Source: Apostichopus japonicus
Taxonomy: Eukaryota; Echinodermata; Holothuroidea; Aspidochirotida; Stichopodidae
Length of the DNA: 64,000 nucleotides
NCBI RefSeq assembly: GCF_037975245.1
Contig: NC_092564.1
Location: forward strand, 6,455,984 to 6,519,983
Direction of reading: 5' to 3'
In this document: positions 13,444 to 24,801 of the stretch, piece by piece
How the letters are laid out: each line of letters opens with the position of its first letter
How positions within the stretch are numbered: the stretch's first letter is position 1
Notes under the pieces: model-generated
What the model was told of the DNA's origin: nothing
The model's database searches: none
What the model saw: the letters and a program-made list of their open reading frames with translations, nothing else
Made by a program: the position numbers and the translations under genes

Positions 13444-13454
13444 GAACTAGGATG
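13444..13454. repeat. Target-site duplication, left copy
   Basis: GAACTAGGATG here is repeated exactly at 13646-13656 and brackets the U2-headed retroposon. The A-run of the element abuts this copy, as expected for target-primed reverse transcription. Confidence 0.7.
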
Positions 13455-13645
13455 CTTTTTTTAAGGAAAAGTCGCCCAGGAAAGAACCTGGGCACGAAAA
13501 CCAAACTACCAAACGACTGATCCGCTCTCAACCCCAGTCCCCTGCATCGGGACTGTGACTGTGTGATCATCGTCGGGTGTGAATCACCATTCCCCTCGAA
13601 AAGGAACATATACTACACATGATCTTAGCCAAACGGCCGAGAAGC
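13455..13645 (-). mobile_element. SINE-like retroposon with U2 snRNA 5' head (copy 1)
   Basis: On the minus strand, 13645/13647 down to about 13602 matches the 5' end of U2 snRNA: CGCTTCTCGGCC, then GGCTAAGATCA and GTGTAGTAT. It then departs into a non-U2 body with two good hairpins: GCCCAGG/CCTGGGC at 13474-13493 and CAGTCCC/GGGGACTG just upstream. The minus-strand 3' end is A-rich (a run of seven A). It is flanked by an 11-bp direct repeat, GAACTAGGATG, at 13444-13454 and 13646-13656, the expected target-site duplication of LINE-mediated insertion. A related copy at 38702-38874 shares head and body, so this is a repeat family and not a one-off U2 pseudogene. A 90-codon open frame across it is a coincidence. 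Confidence 0.7.
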
Positions 13646-13656
13646 GAACTAGGATG
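13646..13656. repeat. Target-site duplication, right copy
   Basis: This second exact copy of GAACTAGGATG lies at the U2 5'-head end of the retroposon. Two of its bases overlap what could also be U2 positions 2-3, so the exact junction is ambiguous by about 2 nt. Confidence 0.7.
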
Positions 13657-16600
13657 ACATTCGGCAACGTATAGGCCAATCCCTGTATACTTTCCAGTGT
13701 TATGTAAACGTGTATTCCATAACACTTTACAGTTCTATATGATTTCCCATGATGTTGAATTGTAACTTTAGGACGAACCTGCTTTGCTTTGCTTTAAAGG
13801 AATAGTTTCTTACACCCCAAGAACATCACAAACATCACCTTTAATATGTATGACTATTTGTCGGTAACGCGAAACAAGTGTATAAACAAATTAAACCAGC
13901 ATAGCATCTGAGTATACGGGAACACACGCATTTTACGTCATATGCCTTATATCGGGTTATAATCGCCAATTCTTGCACTTATATATTTGTTTGCATTCAA
14001 CTGCATATGGAGATGTAATAGGCTACTCCACTCTTAAAAAAGGGGATGTATATAATAACTTACATCTGATTAAACTGTTTACTATGGCGAATAGAAGCAG
14101 CAAACTGAATGTTTGTAATCAGCCCACACGGATGCACATGTATAAAACCCATCGCAAAGCATACAACCTCTTACTCCGGTACTGTGACCACGTGATAACG
14201 AAGAATTTACGAAATTGTTCCCCATTTCATGAAAATTTAGGCTGGTCGATCGAACATACGGTATACACTATATCATTATAAAGAAAAACCCTTCATTCGC
14301 AAACAACCTATTTTGTGCTGATTACTCACAATTTACAATACAAATTTATTTCTCATTTATGTCTAGTTGAGCTTAATACAAAATGTTTGTAATTTTATGT
14401 TGGTAACTTCATGATTCTGCTATTTGATGTCGCAGTGAAAACGCAGTAATTGATTAGCATGACTATAGGCACAATTCATTTACGAAGAGTGACAACATAA
14501 AAAGAAACTCGAAAGTTTAGAAAATTTCCGGTTTGTCATATTCACTCGTTCTACCAGTAAAAGATGAAGAAGTGTATAGGCAAGGAATTTTTTGGAATTG
14601 ACAACTCATTTGTGACTATATCTAATGACCGATCATTTTGGTGCAGGAATTTATTGAGGGGAATATAATCTTAATATGATTGATCAATGACCACCTTAAT
14701 GTGGGGATTTACCCGGTGGATTTGATACAAGAAGTTTCTGCCAAGCTACGAATACTCAACTGAAATGAACATCCTGCATGCAATTGGTATAGGCCTGTTT
14801 CGTTATCCCATAAACTGTTAGCCATTACTACTAGAAGATGTAATTCATTCTGCTCACTTATTCGTTAACAGTTTTACGACATTTTTTATGTACCATGCCA
14901 TAAATTTGTGATTTAATCTGTTCTGCTATACAGCGCATAACAAAAAGTTTTCAAGTTCCAAAAAAAAAAAAAAAAAAAATATGCGCAGGAGTGTTTCTTG
15001 ATGTTGTTGTAATCTTGAACGTCAATGAAGAGCGCCACACTTGAGTTTCTCATACCGAGCGCGAACATCGTGGATACAACAGCTCTTATACAAATGTCCG
15101 TCAAAATATCATCATCTGAGGTTAAATCATGCCCGTGCGGTGAACAAATCTAGATGCCATACCCCCTCCCCAGGTGTCGGCGACCCTGCTTAGGCTAAAT
15201 TTGAAAATAGTAAAGGTGCATCAAGGCTTGTCGGAGGTAAATATTTAGAGAACAAGAAATAGTTCAGAGTAATAGATATAAAGAATTCATTGCACTTTCA
15301 TTTGGGCGCATTCGAACTAATAGATGAGACAGCGTGGTTGCGCTCGAAAGGAACGATATCCAGTTGGTTCCAGTGACGTCATTCTTTATTCGGCGTTCAT
15401 ACTCCAATACTCCATCTACATGTTCTCGAGTAAAGTGGGACCATCAACTCCCATAAACAGGTAAGAATATGTTGTAGAGGGCAGCAACATGTTCTCTAAT
15501 GGTTGCCGTTGCGGTGGGGGATATCAGTCGTATGAGGTTAAAGGTCATCAGTATTACCAGGGCAAATGTTCCAAGTTCTCACTTATTTTTTCTGGAAAGG
15601 TATTTATAATATATTGATGAGTGTTCAAGTAGACATTAGCATATTTTCAGGATATATCTTGTTTTAGAGGGTGAAATATTTGATGAAAAATTTGAATAGT
15701 ATTTGACTTTAGTTGACAATCTAGTATATTTTAGGGGATTGGTGATGAGGTTTAAAACACGTGACGTTTTAAGTTATGGCCAGTCCTTATTTCATATGCA
15801 ATTTTGAAGGCTTTCTGTTCATGGAAGACGTCACCAATAAATTCATAATAAAATGTTATCCTTGGGATATAAGATACATAACACAACGATTCTAGCATGT
15901 AGAGGGATATAGCTGTTGGGTCGTTGAATGCGACTCCAATGTATGGGGTGGGGGTTAATATATATAGACAAATGCTGCACTCTGATGCATATTTTAACTG
16001 GATATTATATCCATAATTATGGGTCTAAACGCAAGGTTGTGGTAGCAAATACTTATGAATTTTGCAAAATCCTCCCCTCTGAAAAACGTTTCCACCCCAC
16101 CCCCTGACGAGCGATAGAGTTGGGGACCGTGACCGAATCCCCCTCCCTTCCCCTTTACCCACGCCCCTGGTTCATGCTTATTTTATTATCTGAAATCCCA
16201 TATCAATGTAGTTCATTCATTTGACAAGTTAAGTTTCTTTTGACATAATGAAGTCAAAAGTGCACCTAAAGATAAATTGGCATGGTATATAGGCATATGA
16301 TTAATGTTAACGCTATGCCAGTCAGCGTTTGGCCTATACGAAATGGACATAATCCAAATCATGGGTTCATTAATTAGCCTATACGTGGTCATTAATCTTC
16401 ATTTTTATCGATTGTAAAAATTGGCAAAGGATAAAGGAGACTTGTTTCAAGCAACGTTATACCCATTTTCAAGTCAAAATGTCTGTCTGAACTTTAAGAC
16501 ACCGTTTGGGTAATTAAATAAAAAAGTTGTAATATTATAACGTTCGAATATTAATAAATCAATTGGGCATGTCTAACTGGATAAAGCTAAGTATGAATCG

Positions 16601-18179
16601 ATAAATGTATTTCTTCTTCTATCGGATGTGTAGTCCGAAGTTAATTCACATAGGCCTTAAGCGCCCCCGCAGTGAAGGATAGAGGCACAATAGACTACTG
16701 CGCCCTTTTCGTTTCTAAGGACAACCAAATTTTACTAAATAGTGAAATATCTGAGTAGACTAACTTTGTGACAACTTCACTCCTGTTTGTGTTACATGAA
16801 CATACCTCCGCTATGAATCATTGTTTCACATTGTCAAGGTTCTTGACATAGTCTTTAATTTATTGGTTGTTTTCTTCCATTATCAATGTTCTGTCCTTTC
16901 TTTGTATCTTTGAGACAGGCCTTTGTATCTTTTAGACAGGCCTTATGTCCTTTTATCTCTACCTAATCCATAAAAAAAGGCAAAACATTAAACCTCTCTA
17001 ATGTTTCGAATATGATACTAGCACGGTTTAAAATTGGTCTAGAGTTAAGTACTAATTACAAAACAAAACTAACAAACACACACAGTAATAAACGAACGAA
17101 CAAGCTAAGAAAGAACATACCCTTACCAAAGCCACACGGAAGTTCAAATATATCGTATATATGCTATACCAATCACAAAGTGTGAACTATATATATAGTT
17201 TCTTATGTCACATTGTGAAATAGAAAAAAAAAAACAATATCTCTATTCGTACGTATAAGTATAGGCATAATATCCTTCCCAACTATAGTTGTATCCGTGT
17301 CAGACTGTAATGTACGAAGTCTTTGTTGTGTGCACCCTAGATTTGTAATCATAAGTAAAAGATAGTAGAAATATAGAAAGATATATTGTGATCGTAGTCA
17401 ACAATATCTGGAGAACAAAGTGTATTGCACGTTGAAATTCAGGGAAATCACATTATAATGTTGTTTAAGTATCTATGAATATGTCTGTGTCATGCATATG
17501 ATGCCTTTTGCTATAGACTCGTAGAACTACGAGAGCAGGGAAACAGAAAAAAAGGGGGCGGGGGGGGGGGGGACTAAGAAGGCCAATGGGCTTCGTTATT
17601 CCTTGCCATATTTTGTATGATAACATTCAATTTTGAAATTTTGACCCATTCTTGATTTTCATCAGCTAAGGTTAATTCTTGCTCATCAATGTAAACGGTC
17701 GTATAGTGTTAGCAGTGAGCCAAGTGACAAGCTACCATGTTGTGTGCGACGGTTCTCGTGTTCAAACTGCACAGTTTCCACTAAACACGGGATGATAATT
17801 TCTCATGTGACCTAAATGAACACTGGACATTGGTTCAGTATGCGGTCATATACCATATTCAGCGTACACTGAACAGTTGTACGGTTATGGATCTTGACGA
17901 CAATCGTAATCTAGGTCAATATGGTCAAGTTAAGAAAGGTCACGTTTTCCATCCGGGCAGTCTGCGACTGACTTATATTGTTTAGCCTATATCTAGGTCT
18001 ACTTGCTAGACGCTGTTTGATTTATTCCGTTGAATAGATGATTCTCAACATTAATAAACCAGTAACTGAAAATTACATTCACCGAGGTAACATAACATTT
18101 AGTAGCTGAGACACCATATTTTGTTGATGACGTTTGGAGATCTTTTTTTTAATTGTAATAATGCGTCTACACCTTTGTC

Positions 18180-18180
<1 letters not shown>
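13657..18180. other. Intergenic, no gene seen
   Basis: AT-rich unique sequence with an A-run at about 14960-14978, a G-run at 17560-17572 and a small 21-bp duplication (TTTGTATCTTTKAGACAGGCC) at about 16900-16942. The 102-codon frame at 13973-14281 has no recognisable domain and is probably chance. Confidence 0.5.
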
Positions 18181-18274
<94 letters not shown>

Positions 18275-18275
18275 T
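18181..18275. repeat. (AT)n microsatellite
   Basis: A near-perfect AT dinucleotide array of about 90 bp with a single GT interruption. Confidence 0.97.
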
Positions 18276-19733
18276 CATAACGTCATGTTAACTGTGATTT
18301 GTTATTGTTATTGTTTGGTGTTATTGACATATATGATATGATAATATATATATATATTTTAATATAAACCATATCGATAACAACGACAAACATATACTAA
18401 CCTGGTCTGTTCTTGAAGGCGCTTTTCGTATTGAAAACATGATTGTCTAGTGGCGGCCGATAACCAAGCTATATAGCCAACCGGCAAGCTTTCCTTAGGG
18501 ACATTCGAGGTTTCTGCTATCGTGGAGAAAATAATTAGCCTCACTTTTTAGGAAGTAGTTAAAAACGCAATCTGCGAGAAGTAAAGGTTTTTATTTTTCT
18601 GGCAGGGAAGTTAAGATCACGAACAGAGGGTCTTTACTCATTGTCATTAATGTCACATTTAGATAATGGGTATGTCAACCTTAATTTAAGTAAATGGAAT
18701 TAAGAAAACGGACAAAGGAAATGTCTCTTTTGTTAGTATATACACAGCGTATATTTGTGTATCGGTTGGGGGGGGGGGGCTGGGGTGCGCACGACGTTGG
18801 AGTAACGAGGGGTAAGATTCGGAGAAGATAGAAGTGCAAGAGGAGTAGAAGGAGAAATTCAGGTCCGCGATATAGAAGATGGTTAATTTGATAAATCGGT
18901 TATCAATCTTGGTTGTGGCAGCCTTTTACGTATAGTGCTACAGAGGTGTATTGCGTTCAGAAACCTGAAATTGAAAAGAATTTGGGTTAGGGAGGGATGG
19001 GTGATTCAGATAACTACGCTATGTTGTAATGATGTCGGATACGTCATGATCAAGTAATAACTCCGAATATCAATTATTTCCGTGGAAGGCCTTTCATTGC
19101 TTTGAATGAATCGAATTATTAGATTTCTGGGAGTAAATAATAATGTCAAATCTCTAGCTATTATCCTTGAATATAAATATTACAATGTTTGTAATATTTA
19201 TATTATATATCTGTTTCTATTTCTATTTACTTACTAGAATATTCTAGCATATTCGAAAGTTGTATTGATGACTTTCAATATTTTGACTACTGGTTTAAGG
19301 GAAACTGTAAACATCATTCCGTTTATATTACGTTGTAATTACCGTAGCATTCCTGTTTAAGGATGGCTTGAGGTACAACATTAACTTTATATTGGATCTA
19401 TTGTAGAAACCACATGCCGCCGCTATGAGTTCAGATTTTACATTTTGAGAAATGACCTTTAAACATGTGAGGCACTTAATGAAAGTGGCTGGCCTGCTTA
19501 GTATATCACACACAACCAATTAGGTCAGTTCCTCAAATGCAACATACATGCTTATTGGCCTCGAATAATTGAAGTCACATTACTTGTCAAAGACGGTTGC
19601 TGTTAAATTGTCATCTAATGTTGTAATAGTAACATGAGAAGGCTTTACCTATGATACCTCTAACTTAGGGATTATGACTCGAGACTAAAATTTATCCTTT
19701 ATCTGAATGATTGCCCCACATTATGTCCCCACC
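18276..19733. other. Intergenic; one weak exon-like frame and a perfect hairpin
   Basis: It contains a minus-strand open stretch (18402-18544) ending at a donor-like CCAG/GTTAGT, and a 16-bp perfect inverted repeat at 19170-19204. G-run at about 18768-18779. Otherwise featureless. Confidence 0.45.
19170..19204. repeat. Perfect 16-bp inverted repeat
   Basis: AATATAAATATTACAA and its reverse complement TTGTAATATTTATATT are separated by TGT. This gives a strong but AT-rich hairpin, possibly a minimal MITE end pair or chance in AT-rich DNA. Confidence 0.85.
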
Positions 19734-20004
19734 CAGGCGCGTAGCCAAGGGGGCGAATGTGCGACCGCCCCCACCCTCCTTGAGCAAATGTTTTTTTTAT
19801 GATATCGCTATTAATTTTAAATAGAAAATGCTTAGATGCAATTTCCAAGGCCTATAATATAGGAAGTGCCGTTTCCAGCGATCTGGGAGGTATTTTCGGC
19901 CAAAATTGTCTTCTACGCCTGCGCCAACTCATGGTGGAGCTACGCTTAAATAGTTTCCCTACAGGCTTTGCTTCTCCCTTGGCAAATTCCTCGCTACGCC
20001 CCTG
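19734..20004. mobile_element. Non-autonomous hAT-like MITE (271 bp)
   Basis: The left end reads CAGGCGCGTAGCCAAGG and the right end, inverted, CAGGGGCGTAGCGAGG. They are imperfect terminal inverted repeats of the CAGGGGCGTAGC type, common on hAT-superfamily elements of marine invertebrates. An internal CCTTGG near the right end pairs with the left CCAAGG. The flanking 8-mers TCCCCACC and TCTCCAGC agree at 6 of 8 positions, compatible with an eroded 8-bp target duplication. There is no transposase; the open frame inside (19799-20023) overruns the element and is not credible as a gene. Confidence 0.5.
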
Positions 20005-21509
20005 TCTCCAGCCGAACAAATAGAAAAGCACACAGTTTATATTTACAATTATTTACTATAGGTAAGCTTCACGGCGGGTTCTGAACACCTTCAAGCAGCG
20101 GTCTGTGTTTGGTTTATAACTGACGCTTATTTCACCAAAACACCTGATGGGTATTTAACGAAGAAGTAGACTTTGTAAGTGATGAAAATGTTTTCACCAA
20201 ATGAACGTTAATTAACAAAGTGTTTATAACTGGTTAATTCTGAATATTTGGTGGTCCGGACACTTCTACATACCTGGAGTTTGTTTGTTTATTTATTTGT
20301 TTTCTTTTCACATAAATATTTACAATGTGAAGGGAAGTCTTCTGAAAAGCCTGTTCTGGCTTAACAACACAGAAGACTCTCAGAAAAGAAGAGAGAAGAG
20401 AAAGAAATAAAACAAAATGATAATAATATTTATATGTTTCAGTTACCACTAAAATCATAGTTAATAAGAAATCATAATTTCTTTGATAAGGCATTTTCTA
20501 TATATGGAGCTTGATTTCTTAGCCTTTAAAGCATTTGATAGTAAATGTCGCAATATTAACTTTTATAATATCATCTATTTTCAATCAATTGAGTTTCTTA
20601 AAAAGTGGGCTGGTATATGTTCACGCGGTGCCGCGTGACATATATGACGTATTGCACTCTTTTGTAGTAAATATTAAGGTGGCTTAAATTTGAACTGCCG
20701 AGCAGTAATATAAATGTGGTGCTATTAAAGTTTGATAAAGCATTCAAAGCAGTTAATGCAAACTAAAAATTGGAAGCTTTAAAATCTGTTTATATATAGT
20801 CCAGCTAATATAACTGCCATTTTATGAGAACTAATACAGGATTTTTTTCATGACTAGCATGGTGTTTTGCGTGACTTGAGGGATCAACTTGCTTTCCAAC
20901 AGCTTTGAGTAACGAACCTATAGCTTATTATGAATTAAGACGTATTGCCAGATTCGGTTGATCGACTTTTATGTACATTTGCAATATAAAAATTGAGATA
21001 ACGTTACAACTTACAGAAGCAAAAGAACAATAGGTAGACACAAGCACGTGACATTTTGAAAATTATTTTATTGATAAAAGTGATGTCTGGAATAACACCA
21101 TAACCGAATCTTACCACAAAACTATACACATATACCGGAATAACCTTCCATTACACTTAGACTAACTCGACATGTTTTTTCACATAGCCTACCGTACATG
21201 CCACACAGTAATCGTTTAGCCTATACATCATGCTGCTCAAAGGAACTTTGTTTACACATTACTTACATAGCAGTATACGTCAGTTTACACCATGTTCTTT
21301 TGGAGAGGAGATCAGGAGGGGAGGGGAGGGGGGTTAGGAAAAGGGGTCCAATACTTTTACTTTCCTGAATATTTCATTTCTGTGTTGTTTAAACAATCAT
21401 TGGGAAGGGGAGTGGGAGGTCGGATAATAACTGTGGATCATATATCTCACATAATAGTCAATACGTTTGGTGTGGGCCTCGTCTTATTGATTCGTTGTCA
21501 AAAGTTTAC
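20005..21509. other. Intergenic, no gene seen
   Basis: AT-rich unique sequence between the MITE and the exon-like fragment, with a G-rich stretch at about 21303-21345. Nothing recognisable as coding or RNA. Confidence 0.5.
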
Positions 21510-21739
21510 TGGTCTCTTGAACAGATAAAGGTTACGCCTTGTCCCTCTTCAAACTGAATGTCAAAGCTGCCAACAGTCAGAGGAACTAACAAGTGTACGG
21601 TGTATAGTGTCTGTCCAGGAAACTCGGTAACAGACTCCCTGTTCTCATCCGAGCGCTGTCTTATAACATCGAACTGGACGACACTCCCTTGTCAATCCGA
21701 GAGAATTTGTCGGTCGTTATCTAGCTCAATGTATGACAA
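21510..21739 (-). pseudogene. Exon-like open frame with one internal stop, unknown protein
   Basis: Read on the minus strand from 21739, just after an acceptor-like TTTAAG, the frame is protein-like: LSYIELDNDRQILSD, then a TGA (21692-21694), then QGSVVQFDVIRQRSDENRES followed by a hydrophobic/beta-rich stretch LYTVHLLVPLTVGSFDIQFE. It runs to a stop just past a donor-like CA/GTAAAC. It has no internal ATG. The amino-acid pattern suggests a beta-sandwich extracellular domain, but I do not recognise the family. The single stop sits where CGA (Arg) could have become TGA by CpG decay, so this is either a dead exon or a retained fragment. Not part of the Hox gene. Confidence 0.35.
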
Positions 21740-22123
21740 CTTAAATCGAGACAGACATATATATGAAAACAATGTTTTGATTACAAATATTTTATCCATC
21801 CATATTGAAAGGTTAATACACAGAAAATACATACACAAAAATTAGATATGTTCTCGCCATATAACCATTCCTGTCTTCTGTTACCTATCATCACAAAGTT
21901 GGGATATATGCAGCGCGGTGGGCGGGGGGGGGGGGGGGGGGCGGGGGATATTGAGATGGAGGGAGACACCTCGTATCGAATATGACTTATCTCCGCATTC
22001 TCAGAAACCTTACTTTACTAGTTTCATCATCATGACGGTTTTATAAAATTAAAGTATGAAACGTAACTAACTTCTTAACTTTTACCTTCTCTGTTCATAC
22101 TTTAGTTCGTGTGAGATATTGAC
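21740..22123. other. Intergenic with an 18-nt G run
   Basis: Contains an uninterrupted G run at 21924-21941 flanked by further G-rich sequence; such runs can form G-quadruplexes and are polymerase-slippage hotspots. No gene seen. Confidence 0.6.
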
Positions 22124-23050
22124 ATGGAAGCTATAACTCCCTGATCAGGATCATGGAAGATATAACTCCCTGATCAGGATCATGGAAGCTATAACTCCCT
22201 GATCAGGATCATGGAAGCTTTAACACCTGATCAGGATCATGGAAGCTGTAACTCACTGGTCGGGATTATGGCAGCTATAACTCCCTGATCAGGATCATGG
22301 AAGCTATAACTCCCTGATCAGGATCATGGAAGCTATAACACCTGATCAGGATCATGGAAGCTGTAACTCACTGGTCGGGATTATGGCAGCTATAACTCCC
22401 TGATCAGGATCATGGAAGCTTTAACACCTGATCAGGATCATGGAAGCTGTAACTCACTGGTCGGGATTATGGCAGCTATAACTCCCTGATCAGGATCATG
22501 GAAGCTATAACTCCCTGATCAGGATCATGGAAGCTATAACTCCCTGATCAGGATCATGGAAGCTATTACTCCCTGATCAGGATCATGGAAGCTATAACTC
22601 CCTGATCAGGATCATGGAAGCTTTAACTCCCTGATCAGGATCATGGAAGCTATTACTCCCTGATCAGGATCATGGAAGCTATAACTCCCTGATCAGGATC
22701 ATGTAAGCTTTAACTCCCTGATCAGGATCATGGAAGCTATTACTCCCTGATCAGGATCATGGAAGCTATAACTCCCTGATCAGGATCATGGAAGCTTTAA
22801 CTCCTGATCAGGATCATGGAAGCTATTACTCCCTGATCAGGATCATGGAAGAAATAACTCCCTGATCAGGATCATGGAAGCTGTAACTCCTGATCAGGAT
22901 CATGGAAGCTGTAACTCACTGGTCGGGATTATGGCAGCTATAACTCCCTGATCAGGATCATGGAAGCTATAACTCTCTGATCAGGATCATGGAAGCTATA
23001 ACTCCCTGAGCAGGATCATGGGAGCTGTAACTCCCTGAGCAGGATCATGA
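22124..23050. repeat. 29-bp minisatellite with internal palindrome (~32 copies)
   Basis: The unit is ATGGAAGCTATAACTCC plus CTGATCAGGATC, 29 bp, with 27-28-bp variants that lost one or two C. The junction CCTGATCAGG is a perfect 10-bp palindrome. A distinct variant pair (GGAAGCTGTAACTCACTGGTCGGGATT then ATGGCAGC) recurs at four positions, so a higher-order unit has been duplicated within the array. There are no unique spacers, so it is not CRISPR-like. Confidence 0.97.
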
Positions 23051-24270
23051 CGATCACATTTACTGTAATTGCACGGACATTGGCTTCTTGTCGAACTCAC
23101 ACCTTGCCAAATCATTAAAAATTAACTTGAATTATACTTATCATTTAATGTATAACATTAAAGATATGCCGGACTGAGCATTGGCGACAAGACTCTGGGC
23201 TCACGTTTCCAATATTCTTCCCTTGAAACTCGGTTAATAAATTTGTTTAAAGCAAGCAATTTGATCTTCTGTTCGTGATGAACATGCCGGTTGCTTCGGA
23301 GCTCATCTTTAGACTTTCTTATATATATCAGTTAATCTATCTGATTAATAAATTGTTGTCAGGCTAATAAATATCTTCGTTTCATCATGTTTTATAGATG
23401 TTGAATCATGATTCATATTCGAGCCAAACTTGTTGACAAACAAGTGACAATAGTCAACATTTTTTTTATATAATTATGGACATCTAATTACATGAATGAC
23501 ATAGTCAACGTGACATGGAGACATTCTTTAAGGACAAATGCTTCACAAACTGAGCAGGGATGATGTGTTACTGAGTCCCTAGTCTCTTGAGACTGACTGA
23601 TATGAAGATATAAAGGAGGCCATAACCATTCCCCCTCCCCCATCGTCACCGTTTAGACGTATTAGAACTGTTAAAACAAGGAAATGTATATGAGCGTCCA
23701 TTTTCGATATCTCAATTATAAGCAGTATTATTTGCTAGCCCAAACATAATGCGAAAAGGTTCAAGGCGAACCAAATATGGTAAGACGGCAAGGTAAATAA
23801 TAGCAGAACTTGGATATGAAGATATAAAAGATCATAAGCAGCAAATATTGGTTGTGTTGATGTGCGTTGCCTATTGTTTTTTTCATTCCTAAACATAATT
23901 TTGGCCTGGTTAATTTTGCGCATGCGCGAAGATTGTAACGACGAACGACTTGTCCTACACTCGTTTCAACTCTACCGCAGGATCTTGCATTCTAAAATTT
24001 ACGTAATGACGTCATTTTTTACTCTCTCTCTCTCTCTTCTTTGTAATTAATTACTTCCATTTTCTCAATAATCCAACAAAGTCCTTACAAGGAAGAACGC
24101 CATGATGGTGGTTGGGTTGACGATATTTCCTTGTACTCATTTCATCATTTCCTGTTAATGTGATTACTCACATGTTATCATACAGATTCAATATTGATAT
24201 ACATAAATGTATCTCAAAATCTGTATGGACATTTCTAGCATCCGTTTGTTTTCCCTTCCTTTTTCCACTT
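23051..24270. other. 3' flank of the Hox gene
   Basis: AT-rich DNA just beyond the Hox stop codon, presumably including the 3' UTR. No AATAAA is visible on the gene strand in the first kb; an ATTAAA occurs near 23153. A perfect CRE-type palindrome ATGACGTCAT lies at 24006-24015, and a (CT)n tract at about 24022-24036. Confidence 0.45.
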
Positions 24271-24608
24271 TCATTTTTCCACTTTTTCCACTAACAATTT
24301 ATCGTCATCATCTTCGTCCTTTTCTTTCTCGTTGTCCGTAGATACGTCATCACCATGGTTACCTTCTCCATCTTTGTCGTCATCCTCTTTGGAAGACTCT
24401 CTCGATTGTTCTTTCTTCCATTTCATCCTCCTATTTTGGAACCATATTTTAATCTGTCTCTCACTAAGGCATACTGCCTGTGCTATCTCTATTCTCCTTT
24501 TTCGGGTTAAATAGCGGTTGTAATGGAACTCCTTTTCTAGTTCTAATGTTTGATATCGCGTGTATGTCTGCCGCCCTCTCTTTTTGTCTGTCCCGATGAT
24601 ATGTGTAC
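24271..24608 (-). CDS. Hox7/8: Central-class Hox gene, exon 2 (homeobox exon)
   Basis: Completes the Hox protein (residues 210-321). The acceptor is ...TTTTAG before 24608; the first two bases finish Gly210 from exon 1, so phases match exactly. After a short linker (THIIGTD) comes a full 60-residue homeodomain at 218-277 (24406-24585): [10 protein letters not shown] at the N-terminal arm, [23 protein letters not shown] through helices 1-2, and the invariant recognition helix [15 protein letters not shown] with Gln50 and Asn51. Compared with Antp it has Lys in TRKRR (as Hox8), AQAVCLSE instead of AHALCLTE, and Tyr in FHY (as Hox6/7). The C-terminal 44 residues are strongly acidic (runs of D/E at 284-316), like the acidic tails of vertebrate Hox7/8. 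There is no UbdA motif. Stop TGA is at 24271-24273. I see no AATAAA within ~1 kb downstream, so the 3' UTR end is unknown. Open frame upstream to 24801 is intron. Confidence 0.95.
24406..24585 (-). other. Homeobox (60 codons)
   Basis: This is the DNA encoding homeodomain residues 1-60. Helix 3 contains [11 protein letters not shown] with Gln50, Asn51 and Arg53, the hallmark of Antp-class DNA recognition (TAATNN cores). It is intact, with no frameshift or stop. Confidence 0.96.
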
Positions 24609-24801
24609 CTAAAATTAAGATTAAAGAAATGAAAAAGAAAATAAGGAATGTAACACGCATGAGGTAACAAAAGAAACAGAAAAAGAAGAAATACATAAAC
24701 AAAACGCAATCAGTAAATAAAAAAAGTATAAACATCATCATAAAATTTATTAAATACAAAAAAAAATAAAACGAAAAAACACAAATACGTGGATCGGTCA
24801 C

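Noticed and set aside
13337-13609. 90-codon minus-strand open frame
   Set aside because: It spans the U2-headed retroposon and its flank; the retroposon with target-site duplication explains the sequence better.
22124-23050. CRISPR-like regular spacing
   Set aside because: There are no unique spacers, repeats are contiguous, and the context is eukaryotic.
24271-24608. Assignment to Ubx/Abd-A/Lox2/Lox4
   Set aside because: The UbdA peptide that follows the homeodomain in those proteins is absent; the tail is acidic instead.
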